A stretch of 17,144 bases of DNA from SM23-32 sp964434535 (GTDB lineage Bacteria > Planctomycetota > Brocadiia > SM23-32), in contig CAYSWA010000048.1 in the NCBI GenBank assembly GCA_964434535.1, forward strand, positions 1 through 17,144, in the 5' to 3' direction. The number at the start of each line of letters is the position of its first letter. Position 1 is the first letter of the stretch. The position numbers were made by a program, and so were the translations under genes. Below the pieces are notes generated by a model, which was not told the origin of the DNA, ran no database searches, and saw nothing but the letters and a program-made list of their open reading frames with translations. This document shows positions 7,132 through 14,753 of the stretch, piece by piece.

Positions 7132-9072
7132 TCAGGACGGCAGGAAGATGTAGCCGAGCTTGATGCCGAGCAGGCCGAGCACGGTCGAGACGCCGATCGC
7201 GGCCGACTCGGCGATGATCACCCCCAGGAAGAAGCTGCGCAGCACGCGCAGCATCGAGCCGCCCACGTACTTCAGCGTCACCACCTTCGCCAGCCACCCG
7301 AGCAGGAACGAGAACCAGAGCTTGTGCGCCGGGTAGCTCGCCGCCATCAGGAACCCCAGCGAGTGGACCGGCCACCAGTAGAAACGCATGCGCATGACGG
7401 TGAAGAAGAACATGACCGCCGCCCCGAGCGCCATCGGCCCGTAGTGCGGCTCGGCCGAGCGGGCGGGGGTGGCGATCATCGCGTGGGCGCCGTCGTAGGT
7501 CCACATCGGCAGTCCCACGGTGCCGAAGTTGTTGGGGATGCTGTAGCCGCCGACCCGGTAGTAGGTGTAGAGGGTGGCCCAGGAGCAGACGCCGACCGCC
7601 ACCGCCAGCGCCGCCAGCATCGCCGGCAGGAACCAGCGGCGGTGGCGCTCGAAGACCGAGGAGATGCGCAGCACGTTGGCCGCGTGGCCGCTGAGGATCT
7701 CGCGGGCGTCGAAGATCAGGATCGCGTTCTGCATCTGCGCCACCACGGCCGCCGCCGAGCTGAACGCGCGCCCGCCGGTGATGCTGTTCACGACGGTCGG
7801 CGGCTGCCAGCGCTGCTGCACGAAGAAAAGGCCCCCCTGCGCCACCAGCCGCGCCAGCCCGATCACCAGCGTGAACATGAACGCCAGCAGCAGCAGCGCG
7901 GTGAAAAAGCCCATCCCGTAGTAGACGAACCAGCCCGCCATGCCGAAGAACGTGATCAGCAGGCCCCAGAAGGCGACGCGGTAGCTGATCGGCTCGTCCG
8001 AGTCGTCGATCGAGCGTCCCAGCCCCGTCGCCTTCCGGGCCACCGCGATCAGATGCCGCCGGGTGGCCCAGAAGGCCATGAGCACGAAGACCACGTAGGC
8101 GCCGACCTGCTGCCAGGCCATGAAGGCGCCCCACGTGCCGCCCTGGATGGGCCGGCCGATCCAGTGCGAGAACTGGAGCTCGCAGCGCGTCAGCACGAAA
8201 AACAGCCAGACGCTCAGCGCGATGTCGGCCGGCACCAGGAAGGCGATGCCGATGGCGATCGGGTAGATCCAGGCGCTGCCGAAGTCCATCGCCCCCAGCG
8301 GCGTGCCGTAGAGCACCTCCTGGACGGGGAAGACCGGCTCCCAGCCGCCCTCAGCCCCGGCCATCACCGGCCCGGTGCGCACCAGCGTGAAGGCGAGCGA
8401 AGCGCAGCATCCGATCAGGAACGCCCGGCTCTTGACCATGGCCGGCAGCAGCGCCCGGCCGCCCGCCTCCTCGGTGAACTCCATCGGCACGCGCGCCAGC
8501 GGAAAGATGAGCCGCTCCCTCTCGACCCACTGCTTGCGCAGGATGCCCATCACGAAGAAGGTGCAGAGGTAGAACAGGGCGATGAAGACGCCCCAGGAGG
8601 CGATGGGGCGCGCCCAGCGGTCCCACGGGATGCGCACGCGCTCGGCGCCCGGCACGCCCTCGAAGAAGCGGCTGGCCGCCGGCGAGCGGGGGTCCTTGGT
8701 CAGCACCAGGTCGCCCGGGACCGCCGGCAGCACGTGCTCCCCGTAGGGCAGGTCCGGGCGGGCGGCGTAGTAGGCGGGCGAGGCGCAGATCGAGAACCAG
8801 TAACGCATCAGCCCGCTGGCCGGCACCGTGCTGGCCACGGCCATCATGCACCAGACCAGCATCAGCTCGGCCTGGCTCAGCGCCCACCGGCGGCGCAGCA
8901 GCTTCAGCGCCACGTTCGCCACCAGCGTCAGCAGCAGCAGGATGGCCACCGCCCCGGCCGGGAAGTGGTTGCCGGTCAGGAAGGTGTTGCCCTTGGCGAA
9001 GTCGTTCCACGGCGTGACGGCCGCGATGAGAGCCGCGGCGACGAGGCCGAGCAGGAACGCGCGTTTCGTCAT
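7132..9072 (-). CDS. Polytopic membrane protein, DUF6785/DUF6784-like
   Basis: A 646-residue integral membrane protein with about a dozen hydrophobic segments, for example near residues 6-20, 43-60, 69-88, 158-178, 275-305, 370-395 and 400-425, plus several after 470. Non-membrane stretches include DLPYGEHVLPAVPGDLV near residue 110 and conserved-looking RERLIFPLARVPMEF (about 185-200). The layout matches the DUF6785 (N-terminal) plus DUF6784 (C-terminal) proteins of Planctomycetota and relatives, which I recall as distantly like oligopeptide (OPT) transporters; transport is therefore a reasonable but unproven role. ATG 9072 has no clear Shine-Dalgarno sequence, but it starts directly before the first membrane segment, and a strong promoter lies 63 bp upstream. 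It could supply substrate to the intracellular sulfatase and glycosidase encoded nearby, though it is transcribed toward them on the other strand. Confidence 0.82.
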   Translation of the reverse strand: MTKRAFLLGLVAAALIAAVTPWNDFAKGNTFLTGNHFPAGAVAILLLLTLVANVALKLLRRRWALSQAELMLVWCMMAVASTVPASGLMRYWFSICASPAYYAARPDLPYGEHVLPAVPGDLVLTKDPRSPAASRFFEGVPGAERVRIPWDRWARPIASWGVFIALFYLCTFFVMGILRKQWVERERLIFPLARVPMEFTEEAGGRALLPAMVKSRAFLIGCCASLAFTLVRTGPVMAGAEGGWEPVFPVQEVLYGTPLGAMDFGSAWIYPIAIGIAFLVPADIALSVWLFFVLTRCELQFSHWIGRPIQGGTWGAFMAWQQVGAYVVFVLMAFWATRRHLIAVARKATGLGRSIDDSDEPISYRVAFWGLLITFFGMAGWFVYYGMGFFTALLLLAFMFTLVIGLARLVAQGGLFFVQQRWQPPTVVNSITGGRAFSSAAAVVAQMQNAILIFDAREILSGHAANVLRISSVFERHRRWFLPAMLAALAVAVGVCSWATLYTYYRVGGYSIPNNFGTVGLPMWTYDGAHAMIATPARSAEPHYGPMALGAAVMFFFTVMRMRFYWWPVHSLGFLMAASYPAHKLWFSFLLGWLAKVVTLKYVGGSMLRVLRSFFLGVIIAESAAIGVSTVLGLLGIKLGYIFLPS

Positions 9073-9134
9073 GGGCCGGCCGGTTCAGGTCTTCCCAGGA
9101 AGTGCAGCGGCCCAACCATCGGGGCCGGCGCCTG

Positions 9135-9163
9135 AATATAGGCCCCCGGCCCCCGCGCGTCAA
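9135..9163 (-). promoter_or_regulatory. Predicted promoter of the DUF6785-like gene
   Basis: On the - strand, TTGACG (9163-9158), a 17-bp spacer and TATATT (9140-9135) form a near-consensus sigma70-type promoter. The expected start near 9128 gives a leader of about 56 nt. It stands back-to-back with the acyltransferase promoter, with 35 bp between the two -35 boxes. Confidence 0.75.
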
Positions 9164-9198
9164 TCACGACGAGGGGCGGCTCAACATCCCCCGCCGCG

Positions 9199-9227
9199 TT
9201 GGCAACGGGCCGGCCGGCGACTACAAT
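9199..9227 (+). promoter_or_regulatory. Predicted promoter of the acyltransferase gene
   Basis: TTGGCA (9199-9204), a 17-bp spacer, then TACAAT (9222-9227), each five of six bases matching consensus. The expected start near 9234 gives a 27-nt leader before ATG 9261, which rules out upstream in-frame starts such as the one at 9102. Confidence 0.75.
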
Positions 9228-9260
9228 CCCTCTCCAGCAGCCCGCAGCGACGGAGGGTCT

Positions 9261-10037
9261 ATGGCCAGCATCCGGCAGGACGTCGAGCCGAGGCCGATCC
9301 TGGACCTCTTGGCCCGGCCCCTGGCGCTCTCCTACCTGCTCGCCGCGCACGGACTGCGCTGGCGCGGGACGCAGAACGTGCCGCCTGCCGGCCCGGCCAT
9401 CCTCGCCGCCAACCACCAGAGCTTCCTGGACCCCGTCATCCTCTCGGTCGCCTCGCCCCGGCGCGTCGTCTTCCTGGCCTGGGACTATTACTACAACCGC
9501 CCGCTGCTCGGCCGGCTGATGCGGCTCTTCGAGCCGGTGCCGGTCGACGTCGACGCGCCCGAACACGGCGCCCTGACGGGCATGCTCGGCGCACTGGAGC
9601 AGGGCCGTCTCTGCGGCGTCTTCCCCGAAGGAGGACGCACGGCGGACGGGGCGATCGGACCGTGCCGGGAGGGCGTCGCCGCCCTGGTGCTGCGCAGCGG
9701 TGCGCCCGTGGTGCCGGTGAGCGTCTGCGGCGCCTTCGAGGCGTGGCCGGTCGGACAGGCCCTGCCCCTCCCGGCGCCGATCAGCGTGCTCTTCGGCCGG
9801 CCGCTCGACCCCCGTTCTGCCCGCTGCGTCCTGGAGGCGGCCACGCCGCGCGAGCGACGCCGCGCGCTGACGCGGGAGGTGATGATGCGGGTGGCCGGGG
9901 GCCTGCGCCGCCTCGGCCGGCCCGACCTGGCCGCCCGCTCGGAGGCGCGCCTGCGGCGGTTCCTCGCCCCGCGCTCGGCCGCAGCCCGGCGTGCCTGCGC
10001 CGCGCAAGACGTGGAACGCGGCGGCCGGGGCCGGTAG
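9261..10037 (+). CDS. 1-acyl-sn-glycerol-3-phosphate acyltransferase family (PlsC-like)
   Basis: A 258-residue lysophospholipid acyltransferase-family protein that would transfer an acyl chain to a lysophosphatidic acid-like acceptor at the membrane in glycerophospholipid synthesis. The catalytic HX4D motif is NHQSFLD (His52, Asp57) and the acceptor-binding motif is FPEGGRT (121-127). A hydrophobic stretch around residues 16-30 and VFLAWDYYYNRPLLG fit the family. A later APVVPVSVCG segment matches the conserved block IV. The start is ATG 9261, with GGAGG at 9252-9256 only 4 nt away; the frame is open further upstream but crosses the promoter. The C-terminus (about residues 205-258) is Arg/Ala-rich and poorly conserved. 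The real acceptor could be a different lipid, since the family is broad. The stop codon overlaps the -10 box of the next gene. Confidence 0.9.
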   Translation: MASIRQDVEPRPILDLLARPLALSYLLAAHGLRWRGTQNVPPAGPAILAANHQSFLDPVILSVASPRRVVFLAWDYYYNRPLLGRLMRLFEPVPVDVDAPEHGALTGMLGALEQGRLCGVFPEGGRTADGAIGPCREGVAALVLRSGAPVVPVSVCGAFEAWPVGQALPLPAPISVLFGRPLDPRSARCVLEAATPRERRRALTREVMMRVAGGLRRLGRPDLAARSEARLRRFLAPRSAAARRACAAQDVERGGRGR

Positions 10038-10040
10038 AAT
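10012..10040 (+). promoter_or_regulatory. Possible promoter of the fusion gene, inside the acyltransferase 3' end
   Basis: TAGAAT (10035-10040) overlaps the TAG stop of the acyltransferase, with a weak -35-like TGGAAC (10012-10017) 17 bp upstream. The expected start near 10047 leaves a leader of about 28 nt before ATG 10075, as for neighbouring genes. The -35 match is only three of six. Confidence 0.45.
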
Positions 10041-10074
10041 GGCCCCTGCGAGCTCCCCGCCGTCGCCAGGCGCC

Positions 10075-13000
10075 ATGACCATGTCCCCCGCCAGCGAGAC
10101 CGCCCGCCCCGCCGCGCGCATCCCGCGCCGGGTCGCCGTGCTGGTGCTCGCCTGCGCCCTGTTCGCCGTCTCGGGCTCGGCCGGGCTCGTCTACGAGGTC
10201 GCCTGGAAGCACGTCTTCACCACCGTCTTCGGCAGCACCACCTATGCCGTGAGCGTGGTGATCTCGGTCTTCATGGGCGGGCTGGCGCTCGGCAGCTTCG
10301 TCTTCGGCAAGGTGGCGGACCGCTCGCGCCGGCCGCTGCTGGTATTCGCCGTGCTGCAGCTCGGCATCGGCGCGAGCGGGGCCCTGGTGCCGCACGCGCT
10401 GCGGGCGGCTGAGGGGCTCTACGGACCGGTCTTCCGGGCGAGCGGGAGCCCGGCGGCGCTAACGCTGGTGCAGGTGGCCGTCTCGGCGGCGATCCTGCTG
10501 GTGCCCACCTTCCTGATGGGCGGCACACTGCCGGTGCTGAGCCGGTTCGCGGCCGAGGTCGAGGGGCGCGTCGGATCGGCGGTCGGCATCCTCTACGGGC
10601 TGAACACGCTCGGGGCGGCCGGCGGGGCCTTCCTGGCCGGCTTCGCGCTGATCAAGGCCTTCGGCACCACCCGCACCGTCTACCTGGCGGCGGGCGCGAA
10701 CCTGGCGCTGGCCGCCGTCTTCGCGCTGCTGCACGCGTGGGCCTCTCCCCGCGCGGCGCCGCAAGAAGGGGCGGCAGCAGCTCCCGCCCCGCCCGCCCTC
10801 GAACGCCGCCGCGCGGCCGTCCTGCTCGCCATGGTCGCCGTCTCGGGCTTCGTCTCATTCTCCTACGAGGTGCTCTGGACGCGGTTGCTCAGCTTCCGCT
10901 TCGAGACGACCGTCTACGCCTTCAGCGTCATGCTCGCCACGTTCCTGCTCGGGCTCGGGCTCGGCGGGGCGCTGGTCGGCCTGCTGCACAGGCGCCGCCC
11001 GGCGGCCGACTACTGGCGCATCTACGGCTACCTGGAGGCGGGCGTCGGCGTGAGCGCCCTCGCCACCGTGCTGCTTTTCTTCTCGGCGCGGCGCGGCTAC
11101 GGGAGCTTCGCCGCGCGGGTGCTCGGCGAGTTCGGCGTCTCGGCGCTGATCATGCTCGTGCCGACGACGCTGATGGGGGCGGCCTTCCCGATCGCCTGCG
11201 ACCTCTACGCGCGCGGGGTGCGCCAGACGGGCCGCTCGGTCGGGCGCATCTACCTGGTCAACACGGCCGGGGCGATCGCCGGCGCCCTGGCCACGGGCTT
11301 CGTGCTGGTGCGCGCCATCGGCACCCAGGGCGCGATGGCGCTGGCCTCGGCGCTGATGGTGGCGATGGCCAGCGTGGTGCTGCTCTACGCGCCGGGGCGG
11401 CGCACGGCGCGGACGCTGGCGCCGGTCGGGGCGGCGTGGGCGTGCGTGCTGGGCCTGTGGCTGCTGACCCCGGCCGACTTCCTGCGCGACTACTTCCTGA
11501 AGAACCAGTCGGTGGCCCTCTCGCGGGAGGGGCGAGCGGTCTCGCTGCTCGACTTCGCCGAGGGGGTCGAGGGCGTCGTCGTGGTCTGCGACGTCGAGGG
11601 CGGCGACCGGACCATCGCCACCGGCTCGACCGACGTGGCCGGGACGATCTTCACGCTGCGCAACACGCAGAAGCTCCAGGCCCACGTGCCGATGCTGCTC
11701 CACCCGGAGCCGCGCGAGGTCCTCCAGGTCGGCTTCGGCAGCGGCGAGACGGCCCACCTGTTCACCCGCTATGAGCCCGACCGCTTCGACTGCGTCGAGA
11801 TCAGCCGGGCCGTCATCGAGATGGCCGACGCCCACTTCCGCAGCATCAACGGCGGCGTCGTCGAGCACCCCCTCTTCAACGCCATCGTCATGGACGGGGC
11901 GGCCTACCTCAAGTACACCTCGCGCAAGTACGACGTGATCGCCAACGACTCGATCTACCCCGACCTGGCGGGCAACTCCGCCCTCTACACGCTGGAGTAC
12001 TTCCGCAACGGCCGCCGCCACCTCAAGCCCGGCGGCATCATGACGAGCTGGCTGCCGCTGGAGATGCCCTTGCGCGACTTCAAAACGCTGCTGAAGACCT
12101 TCCACGAGGTCTTCCCGCACGTCTACGTCTGGAGCGCGCTGAGCCACCGCAATAAGCACGCGCTGGTGATCGGCTCCGAGCGGCCCCTGCGGCTCGACGC
12201 CGCGCGCGTGCTGGAGCGCTTCGACCGGTTCGCCCGCGACGACCTGGCCGGCATCTACCTGGACGACCCGGCCGCGTTCCTGGGCTGCCACCTCGCCTCC
12301 ATGGACGGCATGGAGCCGGACCTGCGGGACGTGCCGCTCAACACGGAGGACCTGCCCATCCTCCAGTTCTCCGGCTCGCGCCCCGAGGTCTACCAGCGGG
12401 CGGCGCGCCGGACGATGTCCGCCGGCCCGCTGCGGCTGCTGCTGGTCCATCGCGACCGGATCGCCGATCGCCTGGAGGGCCTCGAAGCGGCGGGGGGCGA
12501 GGCGTTCGCCGAGCGGCTCGGGGCCATGTTCGGGGCGACCTCGCACCTGCTCAGGGCCTTCATCGCCCTCAGTGAGGACCCGGCCACTGCGGCCGCGCAG
12601 ATGGCCGCCGCCCGCGAGCTGGCGCCCGCGCATCCGGCTTTCCTGGTCCAGCGGCGGCTGGCCGCCGAGGGCGAGCGGGCCGGCCCGGCCTCGCCGGCTG
12701 AACTGAGCCGGGAGGCCCTGGAGGCGGAGGCGGCGAACCTGTTGCGGGCCCGCCGGTTCCGCGCCGCGGCGGCGGCCTTCGAGGAGTGGGCCCGCCGCCG
12801 GCCTGACTCGGCCGACGCCCACGTGGGGCTCGGCCTGGCCCTGCTTGAGATGGGAGAGCCGCGACAGGCCGCCCGGCACCTGGAGAGGGCGGCGGACCTG
12901 GACCCCGACCTGTTCGGGCCGCGGTTCGCCCTCGGCGTGGCCTACCTGCGCGGCGGGCAGCCGGCGGCGGCGATCGCCAGCCTGGAGCGCGCCGTGCAGA

Positions 13001-13347
13001 TCGACGCCGGCTCCGCCGCCGCGCACGCGCAGCTCGGCACGGCCTGCGCCGTGGCGGGGGACACGACCCGGGCCCTCGAGCACCTGGGCCGCGCGGTCGA
13101 GCTCGACCCCGAGAGCGCCTTCGCGCTGGGCAACCTGGCGAGGGTGCTACGCCGGGCCGGTCGCCCGCAGGAGGCGCTGCCGCACCTGGAGAAGCTGGCC
13201 CGCCTGCGGCCCGATTCCGCCCGGGCCCACAGGATGCTCGCCGAGCTCTACGGCGAGCTGGGAGATGAGGAGGCGGCCCGCCGCCACATGGAGCGTGCCG
13301 AACGGCTGGAGGGCCCCGGCTCGCGGGCGGGCGAGAAAGCCCCCTGA
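10075..13347 (+). CDS. Fusion: duplicated membrane region + spermidine-synthase-like domain + TPRs
   Basis: A 1090-residue protein. Residues 20-225 and 245-455 are two related multi-span membrane halves. Each starts with a YEVxW motif (Tyr40, Tyr264), repeats FxxTxYAxSV, and carries PTxLMG (144-149, 363-368) before a GxxYxxNTxGA motif. Residues about 495-770 form a polyamine aminopropyltransferase-like Rossmann domain: GFGSGE (553-558) in place of GGGDGG, VEIS with Glu575, MDGAAYL, and YDVIANDSIYP with Asp625 at the catalytic-Asp position, then LKPGGI. Residues about 883-1080 are five to six TPRs. Fused transporter-like/spermidine synthase proteins are known in bacteria, mostly without proven function; true aminopropyl transfer is uncertain given the altered glycine motif. 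ATGs at 10039, 10075 and 10081 are in frame; 10075 was chosen because 10039 would precede the predicted transcription start and AGG (10068-10070) precedes 10075. The gene ends 9 bp before the convergent deacylase gene. Confidence 0.88.
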   Translation: MTMSPASETARPAARIPRRVAVLVLACALFAVSGSAGLVYEVAWKHVFTTVFGSTTYAVSVVISVFMGGLALGSFVFGKVADRSRRPLLVFAVLQLGIGASGALVPHALRAAEGLYGPVFRASGSPAALTLVQVAVSAAILLVPTFLMGGTLPVLSRFAAEVEGRVGSAVGILYGLNTLGAAGGAFLAGFALIKAFGTTRTVYLAAGANLALAAVFALLHAWASPRAAPQEGAAAAPAPPALERRRAAVLLAMVAVSGFVSFSYEVLWTRLLSFRFETTVYAFSVMLATFLLGLGLGGALVGLLHRRRPAADYWRIYGYLEAGVGVSALATVLLFFSARRGYGSFAARVLGEFGVSALIMLVPTTLMGAAFPIACDLYARGVRQTGRSVGRIYLVNTAGAIAGALATGFVLVRAIGTQGAMALASALMVAMASVVLLYAPGRRTARTLAPVGAAWACVLGLWLLTPADFLRDYFLKNQSVALSREGRAVSLLDFAEGVEGVVVVCDVEGGDRTIATGSTDVAGTIFTLRNTQKLQAHVPMLLHPEPREVLQVGFGSGETAHLFTRYEPDRFDCVEISRAVIEMADAHFRSINGGVVEHPLFNAIVMDGAAYLKYTSRKYDVIANDSIYPDLAGNSALYTLEYFRNGRRHLKPGGIMTSWLPLEMPLRDFKTLLKTFHEVFPHVYVWSALSHRNKHALVIGSERPLRLDAARVLERFDRFARDDLAGIYLDDPAAFLGCHLASMDGMEPDLRDVPLNTEDLPILQFSGSRPEVYQRAARRTMSAGPLRLLLVHRDRIADRLEGLEAAGGEAFAERLGAMFGATSHLLRAFIALSEDPATAAAQMAAARELAPAHPAFLVQRRLAAEGERAGPASPAELSREALEAEAANLLRARRFRAAAAAFEEWARRRPDSADAHVGLGLALLEMGEPRQAARHLERAADLDPDLFGPRFALGVAYLRGGQPAAAIASLERAVQIDAGSAAAHAQLGTACAVAGDTTRALEHLGRAVELDPESAFALGNLARVLRRAGRPQEALPHLEKLARLRPDSARAHRMLAELYGELGDEEAARRHMERAERLEGPGSRAGEKAP

Positions 13348-13356
13348 GACCTCCGG

Positions 13357-13815
13357 TCAGTCCTCCTCGGCGGCGAAGCTCGCGATCTCCGGGGCCTCCA
13401 GCTCCTCGTAGTCGGCGAAGTCCATCTTGATCGTCTTCTCATGCGTGCCGGCGCGGAAGACGATCTCCTCCCTCTCGGCCAGCGACTCGTCGACCCAGGT
13501 CTCCAGGCCGTACTGCGAGCCGAAGGGCGGCTCGGCGCCGATCTCGCAGTCGGGGAAGAGTTTCTTCATCTCCTCCTCGCTGACCATCTCGACCTCGGTG
13601 CCGAGCAGTTCGGCCACCTCGTCGAAATCCACGTGCCGGCTCGCCGGCAGCACCAGCATCACCGCCTCGCCGCCGCCCTCGACGATGACGGTCTTGGCGA
13701 ACTTGTGCCCGGTAACGTGCTCGGCGGCGGCCACCTCCTGCGCGGTGAATGCCTGCTCGTGCGGGATCAACTCGTAAGCGACGCCTGCTTCCTCCAGGAA
13801 GTGCTGTACGTCCAT
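13357..13815 (-). CDS. YbaK/ProX-type aminoacyl-tRNA deacylase domain protein
   Basis: A 152-residue single-domain protein of the YbaK/aminoacyl-tRNA synthetase-associated family, which hydrolyses mischarged aminoacyl-tRNA in trans. The conserved Lys41 in HKFAKTVIV corresponds to the family's key lysine. The GxxPPFGS loop (GAEPPFGSQYGLETW) and a terminal FRAGTHEKTIKM segment are characteristic of a free-standing subgroup often annotated simply as YbaK/prolyl-tRNA synthetase-associated protein. The amino acid specificity cannot be told. ATG 13815 has a strong AAGGAGG (13830-13824) with 8-nt spacing and an upstream promoter. The C-terminus is acidic (EED). The gene converges on the fusion gene with only 9 bp between stop codons, leaving no room for a separate terminator. 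Confidence 0.92.
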   Translation of the reverse strand: MDVQHFLEEAGVAYELIPHEQAFTAQEVAAAEHVTGHKFAKTVIVEGGGEAVMLVLPASRHVDFDEVAELLGTEVEMVSEEEMKKLFPDCEIGAEPPFGSQYGLETWVDESLAEREEIVFRAGTHEKTIKMDFADYEELEAPEIASFAAEED

Positions 13816-13886
13816 CGCTGCTGCCTCCTTCCCCCAGTGGACCGTGCGCAGGGCGCGGGAACCCGCCCCCGCCGACTCCCATCTTT

Positions 13887-13915
13887 ACCATACCGCCGCC
13901 GCGACGCGCCGTCAA
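13887..13915 (-). promoter_or_regulatory. Predicted promoter of the deacylase gene
   Basis: On the - strand, TTGACG (13915-13910), a 17-bp spacer and TATGGT (13892-13887). The expected start near 13880 gives a leader of about 65 nt. A+T-rich tandem heptamers (13930-13950) lie 15-35 bp upstream of the -35 box, where an UP element would act. Confidence 0.7.
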
Positions 13916-13929
13916 CCGGTCGTGCCGGC

Positions 13930-13950
13930 GATTGCAGATTGAAGATTGAA
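13930..13950. repeat. Three tandem GATTG(C/A)A heptamers
   Basis: GATTGCA (13930-13936), GATTGAA (13937-13943) and GATTGAA (13944-13950) abut exactly. The block is A+T rich in a very G+C-rich intergenic region between divergent genes, and sits 15-35 bp upstream of the -35 box of the deacylase promoter. It may be a short tandem repeat, a regulator site or an UP-like element. Confidence 0.7.
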
Positions 13951-14009
13951 CCGCCCCGGCCGAGACCGAGGGCGAGGACGAGGGATTCGGCCCCCGGGTG
14001 CCCGGAACG

Positions 14010-14015
14010 TATAAT
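14010..14015 (+). promoter_or_regulatory. Consensus -10 box very close to the HAD hydrolase start
   Basis: TATAAT (14010-14015) is a perfect -10 hexamer only 9 nt before ATG 14025, which would give a leader of about 3 nt. The best -35 candidate, TTCGGC at 13986-13991 (18-bp spacer), is poor. Either a nearly leaderless mRNA or a chance match. Confidence 0.4.
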
Positions 14016-14024
14016 GAGAGAGCC

Positions 14025-14753
14025 ATGCCAGCGCAGTCAGCCATCGAGGTCGACGCGGTCTTCTTCGACGCGGGGAGCACGCTGATCTATCCCGACCCGC
14101 CGGTCGGCGAGGTCTATGCCCGCGCGCTGGCCGAGGCGGGGCTCGAGGCGCAAGGGCGGCGCGTAGAGGCGCAGTTCGGCCGGGCCTTCGAGCGGGCCCG
14201 CCGGGAGGCGCGCGCCGACGGACCGGGCTACGGCCGCACCGAGGCCGAGGCGAAGCGCTGGTGGCGCCGCATCGTGCGCGAGAGCTTCGCGCCGTTCGGC
14301 GAGCCGGCGGCCTTCGACGAGGTGTTCGAGCGCCTCTGGCGGCACTTTGCCTCGCCGCGCGCCTGGCGCCTCTTCGACGACGTGCTGCCGGCGCTCGACG
14401 CGCTGGCCGCGCGGGGCAAGGGGCTCGGCGTGATCAGCAACTGGGACGCCCGCCTGCCGCCGCTGCTGGAGGGGCTGGAGCTCGGGCGGCGGCTGGACTG
14501 GACCGTCGTCTCCTACCAGGTCGACGCGGAGAAGCCCGAGGGGGCCATCTTCCAGGCGGCGCTGGAGCGCTGCGGCGTGCCGGCGCGGCGCGTCGCGCAC
14601 GTGGGCGACAGCTACGAGGAGGACGCGCTCGGCGCGCTCGCGGCGGGCATGCGGGCCGTCTGGCTCCGGCGGGCGGACGGCGGCGCACCGCCGCCGGCGG
14701 ACGAGGTCACCATCGTCGAGCGCCTTACGGAACTGCCCGCGCTGGTGCGGTAG
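14025..14753 (+). CDS. HAD-superfamily hydrolase, subfamily IA (REG-2/HDHD3-like)
   Basis: A 242-residue haloacid dehalogenase-superfamily protein, probably a phosphatase for a small phosphorylated metabolite. Motif I is FFDAGSTL: nucleophile Asp15 is present, but the usual second Asp (general acid) is Gly17, as in the DAGGT/DAVGT variants of REG-2-like members. Motif II is VISNWD, motif III lysine is in AEKPEGAIF, and motif IV is HVGDSYEEDALGA. An alpha-helical cap (roughly residues 25-110) marks subfamily I. The frame opens at GTG 13998, but ATG 14025 was preferred: it starts just before the first strand and follows GAGAG. The 3' end overlaps the convergent S41 protease gene by 29 bp (14725-14753). 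Substrate is unknown; no neighbour suggests one. Confidence 0.88.
   Translation: MPAQSAIEVDAVFFDAGSTLIYPDPPVGEVYARALAEAGLEAQGRRVEAQFGRAFERARREARADGPGYGRTEAEAKRWWRRIVRESFAPFGEPAAFDEVFERLWRHFASPRAWRLFDDVLPALDALAARGKGLGVISNWDARLPPLLEGLELGRRLDWTVVSYQVDAEKPEGAIFQAALERCGVPARRVAHVGDSYEEDALGALAAGMRAVWLRRADGGAPPPADEVTIVERLTELPALVR

Noticed and set aside
7324..9135. 603-codon + strand frame opposite the DUF6785-like gene
   Set aside because: Arg/His/Gln-rich text with no domain; the - strand frame has membrane segments and a promoter.
9102..9260. N-terminal extension of the acyltransferase back to 9102
   Set aside because: It would span the predicted promoter at 9199-9227; the conserved protein starts at ATG 9261 behind GGAGG.
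10855..13083. 742-codon - strand frame opposite the fusion gene
   Set aside because: Antisense shadow; the + strand protein shows three recognisable domains through the whole stretch.
14037..14600. 187-codon - strand frame opposite the HAD gene
   Set aside because: Antisense shadow of a gene with all four HAD motifs.
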